64,000 nt of DNA, from NCBI GenBank assembly GCA_942490645.1, contig CALNXN010000005.1, positions 434,001 to 498,000 on the forward strand, read 5' to 3'. The stretch comes from CALNXN01 sp942490645 (GTDB taxonomy: Bacteria; Pseudomonadota; Alphaproteobacteria; Rhodobacterales; Rhodobacteraceae). Under the pieces are notes generated by a model, which did not search any database, had not been told where the DNA came from, and was given only the letters and a program-made list of their open reading frames with translations. Shown here in pieces: positions 37,820 to 47,072 of this stretch (positions within the stretch are counted from its first letter, which is position 1; the number at the start of each line of letters is the position of its first letter). Made by a program: the position numbers and the translations under genes.

Positions 37820-40618
37820 ATGGCCTATCAGACACGTGGACGCGATCCATTGCTGGACAGCAACATGGCTCAGGCCATCGAAAAACGCGGCAAGGAACTC
37901 TTGGGGTTAGCCCTGATTGTTCTGGGTTTGATGGCCTGCGCGATGACCGTCTCCTACACGCCCGACGATCCCAATTGGATGGTGTCTACCGATGCGCCTG
38001 TCCAAAACTGGATGGGGCGTATGGGCGCATTTCTGGCCGCACCACTATTTATGATCATTGGCTTTGGAACATGGGGTATTGGTGTCGTTTTGCTGGCTTG
38101 GGGCGCGCGCTTTACGCTGCATCTGGGTGCAGAACGTGCGATTGGCCGGTTGATTTTCGCGCCTATCGCGATTGCCCTATGCTCAATTTATGGCGCGACA
38201 CTTACGCCGGGCGTGTTGTGGGAACAAACCCACGATTTCGGGCTTGGGGGTCTCTTTGGAGACACGGTTGTTGGTGCGCTTCTGACGCTATTGCCCATAG
38301 GATCCACGTTTACCGTCAAGCTGATGTCACTTTTGATGGCGCTTGGCATTCTGGCGTTCGGCGCTTTCGTTCTGGGTTTTACCCGTGCGGAACTCACACG
38401 GATTGGCCGGTTTTTGCTGCTGGGTCTCATTATGACCTATGCAGCGATCATGACCGTTCTGGGACGAGGTGCCAGCGGTGCAATGCAGGCTGCACAGCGT
38501 CTGCAAGAGCGTCGTGCGGAGAAGCGCACAGCCGCCTCTGACATGCAGCATCAAGACCCGGTTATGTTCCAAGAACCGCCTTTGGCCACGGCGGTGGCGC
38601 CCGAGATTCCGGATTTCCTGACGGCGACACCTCCGCAAAAGCCGGGTTTGCTTTCGCGCATGCCCGCACTGATCAAACGCCCCGATGTCATGCCGGAACC
38701 TGAGCTCGTGGAATACGAGGCGCATGCGGATGTGCAGGACGCTCCGGGCGAAGATCGCATCAAAGCCAAGATCGCTGATGTGATCAAGTCCCGCGCCCGT
38801 ACCGAGCCTGTGGTCGAGGCACAGCCTGCACCCTTGACGCGTGGCATGGGCCGCGGTCCTGACCCATTGCTGCTGAACCCGACTGGGGCCCGTTCAGAGC
38901 CGCCCTTGACGGCGCGCACAGCGGTGCCAATGGCTCCGGCAGAAGACGACGACGTGCTGTTGCCTTTGCCCGAAGCCACAGAGATGCCAACGGTCCCGAT
39001 GGCGGAACCGCGCAAAGTCGTGCAGCAACCACAGCGCAAAACCGTGCAACCGTCGCGGCGGGCGCAAGCCGAAGCGCAGCCCGCTTTGTCATTCGATGAC
39101 GCGCGTCCGGCTTTCGAATTGCCGCCCTTGAACCTGCTTGAAAACCCCGTCGAAGTGCCGCGTCTGCATCTGAGTGATGAGGCGTTGGAGGAAAATGCGC
39201 GGATGCTGGAAAGCGTTTTGGATGACTACGGCGTCAAAGGAGAGATCGTCGCAGTGCGCCCCGGACCCGTGGTGACGATGTACGAGCTTGAGCCCGCGCC
39301 GGGTCTCAAGGCATCGCGGGTGATCGGATTGGCGGATGATATCGCCCGATCAATGGCTGCCCTGTCCGCGCGCGTTTCTACGGTGCCCGGGCGTTCGGTC
39401 ATCGGAATCGAGTTGCCGAACGAAACCCGCGAAAAGGTCGTGCTGCGCGAAATTCTGTCAGCCCGTGATTTCGGTGACAGCAACCAACGTCTTCCGCTTG
39501 CATTGGGCAAAGACATCGGCGGTGATCCTGTGGTCGCAAACCTTGCCAAGATGCCCCACCTTTTAATCGCGGGTACGACGGGGTCGGGCAAGTCGGTGGC
39601 TATCAACACGATGATCTTGTCGCTGCTTTACAAGCTGACGCCCGAAGAATGCCGGATGATCATGATTGACCCCAAGATGCTCGAACTCAGCGTCTATGAT
39701 GGCATTCCGCACCTGTTGTCGCCCGTTGTGACGGATCCCAAGAAAGCCGTGGTCGCTTTGAAATGGACCGTTGGCGAGATGGAAGAACGCTACAAGAAAA
39801 TGTCGAAGATGGGCGTGCGTAACATCGAGGGATACAATGGCCGCGTCCGCGAAGCACTGGCCAAAGGCGAGATGTTCAGCCGCACCGTACAAACCGGGTT
39901 CGACGATGAAACCGGTGATCCGATTTTCGAGACTGAAGAATTCCAGCCCGTTGCCTTGCCCTATATCGTTGTGATCGTTGATGAAATGGCGGATCTGATG
40001 ATGGTGGCTGGCAAGGAAATCGAAGCCTGTATTCAGCGTCTGGCGCAGATGGCGCGGGCATCGGGTATCCACTTGATCATGGCCACACAACGCCCCTCGG
40101 TTGATGTGATCACCGGCACGATCAAGGCCAACTTCCCGACACGAATCTCGTTCCAGGTTACTTCGAAAATCGACAGCCGCACGATCTTGGGAGAGATGGG
40201 AGCCGAACAACTGCTTGGCATGGGCGACATGCTTTACATGGCGGGTGGCGCGAAAATTACCCGCTGCCACGGCCCGTTCGTGAGCGATGAGGAAGTCGAG
40301 GAAATCGTCAACCACCTCAAAGCCTACGGTGAGCCGGACTATGTCAGCGGTGTTGTCGAAGGACCGGCAGATGACAAGGAAAACGACATAGATCTGGTGC
40401 TGGGTCTTGGTGGGAACACCGACGGCGAAGATGCGCTTTATGACACTGCCGTTCAAATCGTGATCAAGGATCGCAAATGCTCAACCAGCTACATTCAGCG
40501 TAAGCTGGCGATTGGGTACAACAAGGCTGCACGTCTGGTTGAACAGATGGAAGAGCAAGGCCTCGTGTCCCCCGCCAACCATGTGGGTAAGCGCGAAATT
40601 CTGGTTCCGGAGCAATAA
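37820..40618 (+). CDS. ftsK: DNA translocase FtsK
   Basis: 932 residues. Four to five membrane helices (about 30-200), a Pro/Ala-rich linker (about 220-420), then the motor with Walker A GTTGSGKSVAIN (near 590) and Walker B IVVIVDEMADLMM (near 715). The gamma winged-helix domain (VIKDRKCSTSYIQRKLAIGYNKAARLV) at the end reads the KOPS polarity signs. It pumps chromosomal DNA through the division septum and coordinates dimer resolution. The linker is shorter than in E. coli (1,329 residues), normal for Alphaproteobacteria. Confidence 0.97.
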   Translation: MAYQTRGRDPLLDSNMAQAIEKRGKELLGLALIVLGLMACAMTVSYTPDDPNWMVSTDAPVQNWMGRMGAFLAAPLFMIIGFGTWGIGVVLLAWGARFTLHLGAERAIGRLIFAPIAIALCSIYGATLTPGVLWEQTHDFGLGGLFGDTVVGALLTLLPIGSTFTVKLMSLLMALGILAFGAFVLGFTRAELTRIGRFLLLGLIMTYAAIMTVLGRGASGAMQAAQRLQERRAEKRTAASDMQHQDPVMFQEPPLATAVAPEIPDFLTATPPQKPGLLSRMPALIKRPDVMPEPELVEYEAHADVQDAPGEDRIKAKIADVIKSRARTEPVVEAQPAPLTRGMGRGPDPLLLNPTGARSEPPLTARTAVPMAPAEDDDVLLPLPEATEMPTVPMAEPRKVVQQPQRKTVQPSRRAQAEAQPALSFDDARPAFELPPLNLLENPVEVPRLHLSDEALEENARMLESVLDDYGVKGEIVAVRPGPVVTMYELEPAPGLKASRVIGLADDIARSMAALSARVSTVPGRSVIGIELPNETREKVVLREILSARDFGDSNQRLPLALGKDIGGDPVVANLAKMPHLLIAGTTGSGKSVAINTMILSLLYKLTPEECRMIMIDPKMLELSVYDGIPHLLSPVVTDPKKAVVALKWTVGEMEERYKKMSKMGVRNIEGYNGRVREALAKGEMFSRTVQTGFDDETGDPIFETEEFQPVALPYIVVIVDEMADLMMVAGKEIEACIQRLAQMARASGIHLIMATQRPSVDVITGTIKANFPTRISFQVTSKIDSRTILGEMGAEQLLGMGDMLYMAGGAKITRCHGPFVSDEEVEEIVNHLKAYGEPDYVSGVVEGPADDKENDIDLVLGLGGNTDGEDALYDTAVQIVIKDRKCSTSYIQRKLAIGYNKAARLVEQMEEQGLVSPANHVGKREILVPEQ

Positions 40619-40724
40619 GCGGCACCCTGCCGTTTTGCCGACTTCACAATTAATTCGGGCGCGTGATATCGAATATCCGCGCCCGTTCTCCTATGTTGAA
40701 CTGACACCCAAATGGGAGGCCGCC

Positions 40725-41330
40725 TTGGGACGCACAATCACATCGACGATCGCCGGATTGATCACCTTGACGCTCACCATGCCTGCATCGGCAGAAAAGT
40801 TGGAGTTGTCGGAGATTTCACAGTATTTCAACGGGCTCAGCACGGCAGAAGGCGGCTTTCGGCAATTCAACGAAGACGGCAGCGTCAGCACCGGGCAAAT
40901 CTATATCAAGCGGCCCGGGCGGATGCGGTTCGAATATGACCCGCCTGAATCGGCTGTGGTGGTGGCCGGGAGCAGCACAGTTGTCATCTATGACACCAAG
41001 TCCAACCAGCCTGCGGAAACCTACCCGCTCAAGCGCACGCCTCTGAACCTGATATTGGCAAGAAACGTCAATCTGGACCGGGCCAAAATGGTGGTCGGCC
41101 ACAGCTTTGATGGCACTCACACACAAGTCACCGCGCAAGATCCGGAGAACCCGGAGTATGGCAGTATTCAGATGACCTTCACCTCAGATCCTGTCGCCCT
41201 GCGGGGTTGGACCGTGAATGACGCAAACGGCGGGCGCACGCAGGTTGTCCTTGAGGATTTGTCCCAAGGCAATGCGCTGCCCAACACGCTGTTCGACGTC
41301 AGCAAATCAAACCCAAGCAGCAACCGCTAG
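40725..41330 (+). CDS. lolA: Outer-membrane lipoprotein carrier LolA
   Basis: 201 residues using a TTG start at 40725, preceded by GGGAGG at the right distance. The frame is open further upstream, but only from here does a proper signal peptide appear (GRTITSTIAGLITLTLTMPASA). The mature protein has the LolA pattern (GGFRQFNEDGSVSTGQIYIKRPGRMRFEYDPP). It shuttles lipoproteins across the periplasm to LolB. The upstream open part overlaps the end of ftsK in another frame and is not coding. Confidence 0.9.
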   Translation: MGRTITSTIAGLITLTLTMPASAEKLELSEISQYFNGLSTAEGGFRQFNEDGSVSTGQIYIKRPGRMRFEYDPPESAVVVAGSSTVVIYDTKSNQPAETYPLKRTPLNLILARNVNLDRAKMVVGHSFDGTHTQVTAQDPENPEYGSIQMTFTSDPVALRGWTVNDANGGRTQVVLEDLSQGNALPNTLFDVSKSNPSSNR

Positions 41331-41914
41331 CCGCGCACACTACAACTTGCCAACTGCGCTTGATACATGTCAGCGCGGGCATCCACCTGTGATGCAACCC
41401 GCAAAAGCCAGCTTTTTCTGTTGTAAGACCCGCGGTTATACCCTGTGTGGCCCTCGTGATAAGCGAGGTATTGGTTGCGCGCATCCGACAGGGCGATGCC
41501 GTTTCGTTCACGGCTGGTGGTCATATACCAGCCCATGAAGTCGCTGGCGTCATCGATCTGGGTGCGCCGGGCAAACCGTCTCCCGGTGTCCTGACGGTAC
41601 TCGTTCCATGTTCCATCAAGCGCCTGTGCGTAGCCATAGGCACTGGATTGTCGTCCCATCGGAATCACCCCCAATGCATAGCGAAACGGTGTGCGCGCAT
41701 CTGAAATGAACTTGCTTTCCTGATAGATGGTGGCCATTTGGACATGGACCGGTACACCCCAACGCCGCTCAGTCGCGCGAAACGCTCGCAGGTATTTGGG
41801 CCGCTCCTGAACGATGCGGCAGGCATCATCCAAATTGTTCGGCGCACGCGACGGTCCACTGCTGCATGACGCTACCAGCAACATAACAATCAATGCGCGA
41901 AGAGTTCTGCTCAT
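41327..41914 (-). CDS. Lytic transglycosylase (SLT-type) lipoprotein
   Basis: 195 residues. Signal peptide with lipobox-like VASCSSG (Cys near 17). The mature part has TIYQESKF, whose Glu is the probable catalytic acid, then SSAYGYAQALDGTW and YHEGHTGYNRGSY, the order seen in SLT domains. Cleaves glycan strands of peptidoglycan, probably from the outer membrane. Divergent from hspQ, with about 220 bases between. Confidence 0.85.
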   Translation of the reverse strand: MSRTLRALIVMLLVASCSSGPSRAPNNLDDACRIVQERPKYLRAFRATERRWGVPVHVQMATIYQESKFISDARTPFRYALGVIPMGRQSSAYGYAQALDGTWNEYRQDTGRRFARRTQIDDASDFMGWYMTTSRERNGIALSDARNQYLAYHEGHTGYNRGSYNRKSWLLRVASQVDARADMYQAQLASCSVRG

Positions 41915-42138
41915 CTGCCTCTCGCTTTTCTGTTTTTCATCAGTTTACCGAAAAAACGCAGTTTGTGAAATCACGAATTGCCCAAATTCAACTAGGGCGG
42001 GAGGATATTTCAATCTGAGTGGGAAGGTGTCGAGCATTGGGCTTTGGGTGTCCACAAACTGTTTCGCTAAAATGCAGCGCAAGTGTTGGACAAACCCCTG
42101 CCAAACCGTCTAGTAACACACCGTTAGGGCCGAAAGTC

Positions 42139-42465
42139 ATGTTGAGAACGCGCGCAAAATATCATCTTGGGCAGATTGTCCGCCACAAAAAGCACCCGTT
42201 TCGCGGGGTGATTTTTGATGTCGATCCGGAGTTTTCGAACACGGATGAATGGTACGAAGCCATTCCCGAAGACAGTCGCCCGCTCAAAGAACAGCCCTAT
42301 TACCATCTGCTGGCCGAGAACGACCAAACCTATTATGTGGCCTACGTCTCGGAGCAGAACTTGGTCGCGGATTATTCAGGTGAGCCGGTCGGCCATCCTG
42401 ACATTCCGGACCTTTTTGGCCCATTTCAGGATGGGTCATACCCGCTGCATTTCAATATGAATTGA
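42139..42465 (+). CDS. hspQ: HspQ/YccV-like heat-shock protein
   Basis: 108 residues from the ATG at 42139. The family pattern AKYHLGQIVRHKKHPFRGVIFDVDPEF...EDSRPLKEQPYYHLLAEND...YVSEQNLVAD is complete. HspQ binds Lon and alters its substrate choice; it was first described as a protein binding hemimethylated DNA. The open frame upstream of this ATG has no homology. It converges on ggt. Confidence 0.93.
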   Translation: MLRTRAKYHLGQIVRHKKHPFRGVIFDVDPEFSNTDEWYEAIPEDSRPLKEQPYYHLLAENDQTYYVAYVSEQNLVADYSGEPVGHPDIPDLFGPFQDGSYPLHFNMN

Positions 42466-42475
42466 CCCAAAAAGG

Positions 42476-44053
42476 TCAGTATCCCAACGCGCATCCGTCC
42501 TTGCGAGGGTCACTGCCGCCTTCCAGCACACCTGTGTCGTGCATCATAATCGCCTGCGCGCCGCCAATTGCGGTCAGCGGCGTGCTCACGGCATGGCCCA
42601 GATCGGCCAGCTCTTGCCGCACCAAATCTGAATAGCTGCGCTCGACCTTCATGTCGCCCGCATCCGAGAAGGCGCGCGGCGCATCAATGGCGTCTTGAGG
42701 TGTCATTCCGAAATCGACCATGTTGCTGACAAACCGTGCATGGCCATTGGGCTGGTATGCGCCGCCCATAACGCCAAACGGCATGATCACCTTGCCGGAT
42801 TTTCGCAGCATTCCGGGAATGATCGTGTGCATCGGGCGTTTGCCGCCTTTGAGCTCGTTCGGGTGGCCTTCTTCCAGCGTGAAGCCCGAGCCGCGGTTTT
42901 GCAAAAGGATACCGAATTTGTCCGAAGCGATGCCCGACCCGAAGTCCTTGAAAACAGAATAGATCAGTGAAACCGCCATACCGTCGCGGTCCACGACACA
43001 AATATAGATCGTGTCTTTATGCACCGACTCGGTCAAAGCGGCGGGGCTCTTCATCGCCTTCTTAGGATCGATCAAGGCCGCCAGTTTTTTCGCCAGTCCC
43101 ATGTCAAGCATCTGATCCAGACGGGTTGTGAAGTCGGCGTCCGCAAGAAAACGGTTGCGCGCATCATAGGCCAGTTTGGCGGCTTCCGCTTCGATGTGTG
43201 CACGTTCGGTCCCGAGCGGGTCCATGGCTGCAATGTCAAACTGAGCGAGGATATTGAGCATCAAAATCGCTGTTGCACCTTGGCCATTTGGCGGATGTTC
43301 AACGATTTCAATGTCTTTATATGTGCCAGAAATCGGTGTGGCCCGGTCGCTGGTTGCTGTGGCGAAGTCGTCTAGAGTGTGCAACCCGCCCATCGCGTTG
43401 AGAGCGGCGACCATGTCTTCGGCGATCTCTCCGGTATAAAATGCTTGTGCGCCTTGGGCGGCGACGCGCCTGAGCACCTCTGCCTGACCGGGCGCGCGGA
43501 ATACGTCGCCAACTCTAAGTGCAGCTCCGTTCTTGAGGTATTTTTCACGCGCGATTCCTTGGAGGGAATCAGCGAAGTTGGCCCAGTCAAATGCAACCCG
43601 CGGCGCTACAACGATACCGTGTTCGGCATAATGAATGGCCGGTGCCAACACCGCGTCCAATCCTATTTTCCCTTCGGTCTCAGACAGATGGCAGAACGCA
43701 GATACCGCTGTTGGAATTGTAACCGAGTGTGCGCTGCGGAGCGGAACGGCGGTTTCCCCAGCGTCTCGCAAAAGAGAAGCATCGAGCGCAGCAGGCGCGC
43801 GGCCAGATCCATTGACCGCATGTATGTCGTCACTGTTGGCGGGTGACCAAAGGACAAAGCAATCGCCGCCAATGCCCGTCATAGCAGGTTCGCAGAGGCC
43901 CAACAGCACGGCGCCCGCGATGGCCGCGTCCATCGCGTTTCCACCGCGTTCCAGAATATCAACTGCAGTTTTGGCTGCGAGCGGATGCGACGTTGCGCAC
44001 ATACCATTGCTGGCCCACACAGATGAGCGTCCGGGGAAGTGGAAATCACGCAT
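42476..44053 (-). CDS. ggt: Gamma-glutamyltransferase family protein
   Basis: 525 residues from the ATG at 44053 (AGAGGA upstream). An Ntn-hydrolase made as one chain and self-cleaved. The probable nucleophilic Thr lies in KDTIYICVVDRDGMAVSLI, where classical GGT has TTHFSVVD, so this is the divergent group close to cephalosporin acylase. GIGGDCFVLWSP near the start and FVSNMVDFGMTPQDAIDAPR near the end are typical. No signal peptide is evident. Acts on gamma-glutamyl amides; the exact substrate is uncertain. Confidence 0.88.
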   Translation of the reverse strand: MRDFHFPGRSSVWASNGMCATSHPLAAKTAVDILERGGNAMDAAIAGAVLLGLCEPAMTGIGGDCFVLWSPANSDDIHAVNGSGRAPAALDASLLRDAGETAVPLRSAHSVTIPTAVSAFCHLSETEGKIGLDAVLAPAIHYAEHGIVVAPRVAFDWANFADSLQGIAREKYLKNGAALRVGDVFRAPGQAEVLRRVAAQGAQAFYTGEIAEDMVAALNAMGGLHTLDDFATATSDRATPISGTYKDIEIVEHPPNGQGATAILMLNILAQFDIAAMDPLGTERAHIEAEAAKLAYDARNRFLADADFTTRLDQMLDMGLAKKLAALIDPKKAMKSPAALTESVHKDTIYICVVDRDGMAVSLIYSVFKDFGSGIASDKFGILLQNRGSGFTLEEGHPNELKGGKRPMHTIIPGMLRKSGKVIMPFGVMGGAYQPNGHARFVSNMVDFGMTPQDAIDAPRAFSDAGDMKVERSYSDLVRQELADLGHAVSTPLTAIGGAQAIMMHDTGVLEGGSDPRKDGCALGY

Positions 44054-44322
44054 TCTCAGTCCTCTTGCTTTCGTTTTGAGCAAACTAACGAAGGCGCAAG
44101 GAATGTCCATGCACAGAGCGATGTTCGATTTGTTGGGGAAGGCGCATCAGGATTTAAATTCCTCGACACCGCGCACTGGGTGGGGGCAATTACACGCGGT
44201 GCCGAGGGAAGCCATATGCAGCTACAAGTACAGGTATGCCCTTTGATCAAGGCAAGAATGTGGAGCCAGAAAGGTGCTTGTGCGGAAAAATGGGGAAATA
44301 CTGTGGCGTCTGCGCGGGCGTG

Positions 44323-44802
44323 TCAGGTCATCAAGCCAACTGCCAAGCGCATCCTGAGGCAGTTTTCCGCGCCGTCGCGGACGTAGCTGACATCCTTGGC
44401 CAAGTCTTTGATGAGGAACCAGCCGAATCCGCCTTCGGGCAAGTCCTGCATATCCACGTTTACATCGGGACACATTCCGATCGGAATTTGCCCGTCTGGC
44501 ATTGCGGCACCTTCGTCTTTGATTCGCAGGTAAAGCCCATCGGACTTGTGCACGCACTCGATCTCAATAGAACCGGGCTGTGTGTTTTCGGGGTAAGCGT
44601 GCTCCACAATGTTGTTCAAAGCCTCCGCGACAACCAGCTCCACTGTGCCTTCTTCCTCAACGGCCAATTCCAAAGGCTTCAATCCATCCAACAAACCCGC
44701 AAGTGCTTCGCGGACAGCGGTCTGGCTGCTTTTGACGCAAATGTCGAAAGGAGGAAGCAGTGCATTGGGCATGAACGCGATCCTGTCTTGTGCGCCCATC
44801 AA
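44323..44802 (-). CDS. RsbW-like anti-sigma factor/serine kinase
   Basis: 159 residues with an HATPase_c (GHKL) fold: N-box VVAEALNNIVEHAY (near 58-70), a G1-type segment RIKDEGAAMP, and GGFGWFLIKDLAKDVSY. Such small kinases bind a sigma factor or other target and phosphorylate a STAS-domain antagonist. The STAS gene is directly upstream with a 4-base overlap, so the two form a partner-switch pair. No sigma factor or PP2C phosphatase lies nearby. Confidence 0.88.
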   Translation of the reverse strand: MMGAQDRIAFMPNALLPPFDICVKSSQTAVREALAGLLDGLKPLELAVEEEGTVELVVAEALNNIVEHAYPENTQPGSIEIECVHKSDGLYLRIKDEGAAMPDGQIPIGMCPDVNVDMQDLPEGGFGWFLIKDLAKDVSYVRDGAENCLRMRLAVGLMT

Positions 44803-45137
44803 GGGCGCAATTCCTCGAGGGCGCCGTCAAGCGTGACAAACATCTGAAAAACCGTGTCCATTCGGGTAAGGCGAAAGACCTTTTCCACGGTTGGCGTGAG
44901 CCCAGCCAGCGCCATTTTACGTTCGCCGTTCATACCCTTCATTGCGGCGACGATGGCGCCCAGACCGCTGGAATCAATAAATTCGACTTGACTGAGATCC
45001 AGCACAACCTGCTTGGGACCGGAGATCGTTTGAGCCCGCATGGCATCTTTGAATTCAAGCGCGACAGCTGCATCAATACGTGCGCTTTGAACAGAAACGA
45101 TACGCAACTGCTCTTCTGTTTTGCTGGACAATTCCAT
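44799..45137 (-). CDS. STAS-domain anti-sigma factor antagonist
   Basis: 112 residues from the ATG at 45137. The STAS core has VVLDLSQVEFIDSSGLGAIVAAMKG, where the Ser after Asp (DSSG) is the phosphorylation site in SpoIIAA/RsbV proteins. It would bind the kinase encoded just downstream when unphosphorylated. The longer open frame upstream to 45254 has no STAS homology. Confidence 0.9.
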   Translation of the reverse strand: MELSSKTEEQLRIVSVQSARIDAAVALEFKDAMRAQTISGPKQVVLDLSQVEFIDSSGLGAIVAAMKGMNGERKMALAGLTPTVEKVFRLTRMDTVFQMFVTLDGALEELRP

Positions 45138-45219
45138 TATAAGCCTTCTCAGATTGGGACGCTGCTTCCTTAGCGACGAAGTGTTACTAATCCATTGAGC
45201 GCAATTCGGAGGGGCAAGG

Positions 45220-46392
45220 ATGAAAGACGTGGTGATCACCGGAGCGGCGCGCACGCCGATGGGTGGGTTTCAGGGCGATTTCAGTGCCTTGAGTGCGGCG
45301 GAGTTGGGGGGCGCAGCCATCCGCGCGGCAATAGATGCATCTGGTCCGGCTGTTATCCAAGAAGTTTACATGGGCTGCGTCCTGCCCGCAGGGCAAGGGC
45401 AAGCGCCCGCAAGGCAGGCGGGTTTTAACGCTGGGCTAGGCGAAGATGTACCTGCGACCACGCTTAACAAAATGTGCGGTTCAGGCATGAAGGCGGCGAT
45501 GATCGCCTTCGACCAAATTGCGCTGGGGCACACTGATGTCGCAGTCGCGGGTGGTATGGAAAGCATGTCCAACGCCCCTTATCTATTGCCAAAAATGCGT
45601 TCCGGTGCGCGATTGGGCCATGGGCAGGTAATTGACCACATGTTCTTGGACGGGCTGGAAGATGCCTATGACAAGGGGCGTTTGATGGGCACCTTCGCGG
45701 AAGACTGTGCCGAGACATTTCAGTTTACCCGCGCTATTCAGGATGACTATGCGGTCGCCTCGCTCAGCCGTGCGCTGGAGGCACAATCTTCCGGAGCGTT
45801 TGAGGGTGAAATCGCTCCCGTCAGCGTCCGCTCACGCAAGGGGACAGTGACAGTGTCCGCAGACGAGCAGCCCGGCAAGGCGCGCCCTGAAAAGATACCA
45901 ACTCTCAAGCCAGCTTTCCGAGAGGGTGGTACTGTCACGGCGGCAAATTCATCATCTATTTCAGATGGTTCCGCGGCGTTGGTTCTGGCGTCTGCCGATG
46001 CGGCAAAGGCACAAGGTTTGAACGTGCGCGCCCGGATCATGGGTCATGCCAGCCACGCGCAAGCACCCGGATTGTTCACTACAGCGCCTGTGCCTGCCGC
46101 GCAAAAGCTGCTGGACCGGATCGGTTGGAGCAAGGACAGCGTGGACCTGTGGGAAGTCAATGAAGCCTTTGCCGTCGTGCCTTTGGCCTTCATGCGTGAA
46201 ATGGGGCTGAGCCATGACATCGTGAACGTCAACGGCGGTGCCTGCGCTTTGGGTCACCCTATCGGTGCATCGGGCGCACGGATCATGGTTACACTGTTGA
46301 ATGCGCTGGAAAAACGTGGGCTGAAGAGAGGTGTGGCTGCCATTTGCATCGGAGGCGGCGAGGGCACGGCGATCGCTATTGAGCGCCTGTGA
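45220..46392 (+). CDS. Acetyl-CoA acetyltransferase (thiolase)
   Basis: 390 residues. Nucleophilic Cys in LNKMCGSGMKA (near 88), the ENxAF-like EVNEAFAVV, His in GGACALGHPIGASGARI and the second Cys in AICIGGGEGTA: all thiolase II positions are conserved. Either condenses two acetyl-CoA (as in polyhydroxybutyrate or ethylmalonyl routes) or cleaves 3-ketoacyl-CoA. GGAGGGG lies before the ATG. The next gene starts inside its stop. Confidence 0.93.
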   Translation: MKDVVITGAARTPMGGFQGDFSALSAAELGGAAIRAAIDASGPAVIQEVYMGCVLPAGQGQAPARQAGFNAGLGEDVPATTLNKMCGSGMKAAMIAFDQIALGHTDVAVAGGMESMSNAPYLLPKMRSGARLGHGQVIDHMFLDGLEDAYDKGRLMGTFAEDCAETFQFTRAIQDDYAVASLSRALEAQSSGAFEGEIAPVSVRSRKGTVTVSADEQPGKARPEKIPTLKPAFREGGTVTAANSSSISDGSAALVLASADAAKAQGLNVRARIMGHASHAQAPGLFTTAPVPAAQKLLDRIGWSKDSVDLWEVNEAFAVVPLAFMREMGLSHDIVNVNGGACALGHPIGASGARIMVTLLNALEKRGLKRGVAAICIGGGEGTAIAIERL

Positions 46393-46844
46393 ACGTAGAT
46401 TACGACGCATTGGCGCAGACCGTCGCAGCATTGACCGAGGGTGAGACGGACACGGTCGCTTTGATGGCAACAATCGCGTGCGAAGTACACCATGCTGACG
46501 CGCGGTTCGATTGGACAGGGTTTTACCGGGTGACCGAGCCCAACCTGCTGAAAATAGGCCCCTATCAGGGTGGGCACGGGTGCCTGCATATCCCTTTTGA
46601 CAAGGGTGTCTGTGGCGCTGCTGCGCGCACAGGGCAGGTGCAATTGGTGCCAGACGTCGACGCCTTTCCCGGTCACATCGCCTGTGCATCCTCGACGCGC
46701 TCAGAACTCGTAATACCAGTCCGCAATAGCGCGGGTAACATCATCGCGGTATTTGACATCGACAGTGATCAGCCGGATGCGTTCCGGGATGCGGACGCCG
46801 AGGCGCTGGATCGCATATTGACGTTAGTTTTTTCCGCTGTCTGA
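46389..46844 (+). CDS. GAF-domain free methionine-(R)-sulfoxide reductase-like protein
   Basis: 151 residues, GTG start overlapping the thiolase stop. A single GAF domain with the fRMsr signature: DWTGFYRV, GGHGCLHIPFDKGVCGAAA, and DVDAFPGHIACASSTRSELVIPV. Three Cys (in GCL, VCG and ACA) occupy the places used by E. coli MsrC for catalysis and resolution. It would reduce free Met-R-sulfoxide in the cytosol. The family match is good; activity is inferred. Confidence 0.88.
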   Translation: MNVDYDALAQTVAALTEGETDTVALMATIACEVHHADARFDWTGFYRVTEPNLLKIGPYQGGHGCLHIPFDKGVCGAAARTGQVQLVPDVDAFPGHIACASSTRSELVIPVRNSAGNIIAVFDIDSDQPDAFRDADAEALDRILTLVFSAV

Positions 46845-47072
46845 CAAGCCGATGACACGTTTCTAATCTTTGCTATTGAATTCATTGGAAAACCGCATTT
46901 CCATTTCGCGTTGGTTCAGCGTCCATTTCTCAATGGTGCCAGGCGTGCGATTGGCAAAGGGTGTACGTCACCGCCGAAACGCAGCGGAGCGGTGAAATTT
47001 TGCTAGATTTTTTCATGCGACTCGGGCATCGTGAAAATGGAGCGCAATTTTTCACCAAGGCTATGTCCTACA

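Noticed and set aside
40512..40724. In-frame upstream extension of lolA
   Set aside because: It overlaps the end of ftsK, has no ribosome-binding site and would put a signal peptide in the middle of the protein.
42460..42480. Small hairpin tgacccaaaaaggtca between hspQ and ggt as terminator
   Set aside because: The stem is only five pairs and no T-run follows on either strand.
44148..44180. A T-arm-like hairpin (aggatttaaattcct) between ggt and the RsbW-like gene
   Set aside because: No acceptor stem, D-arm or anticodon arm can be folded around it, so it is not a tRNA.
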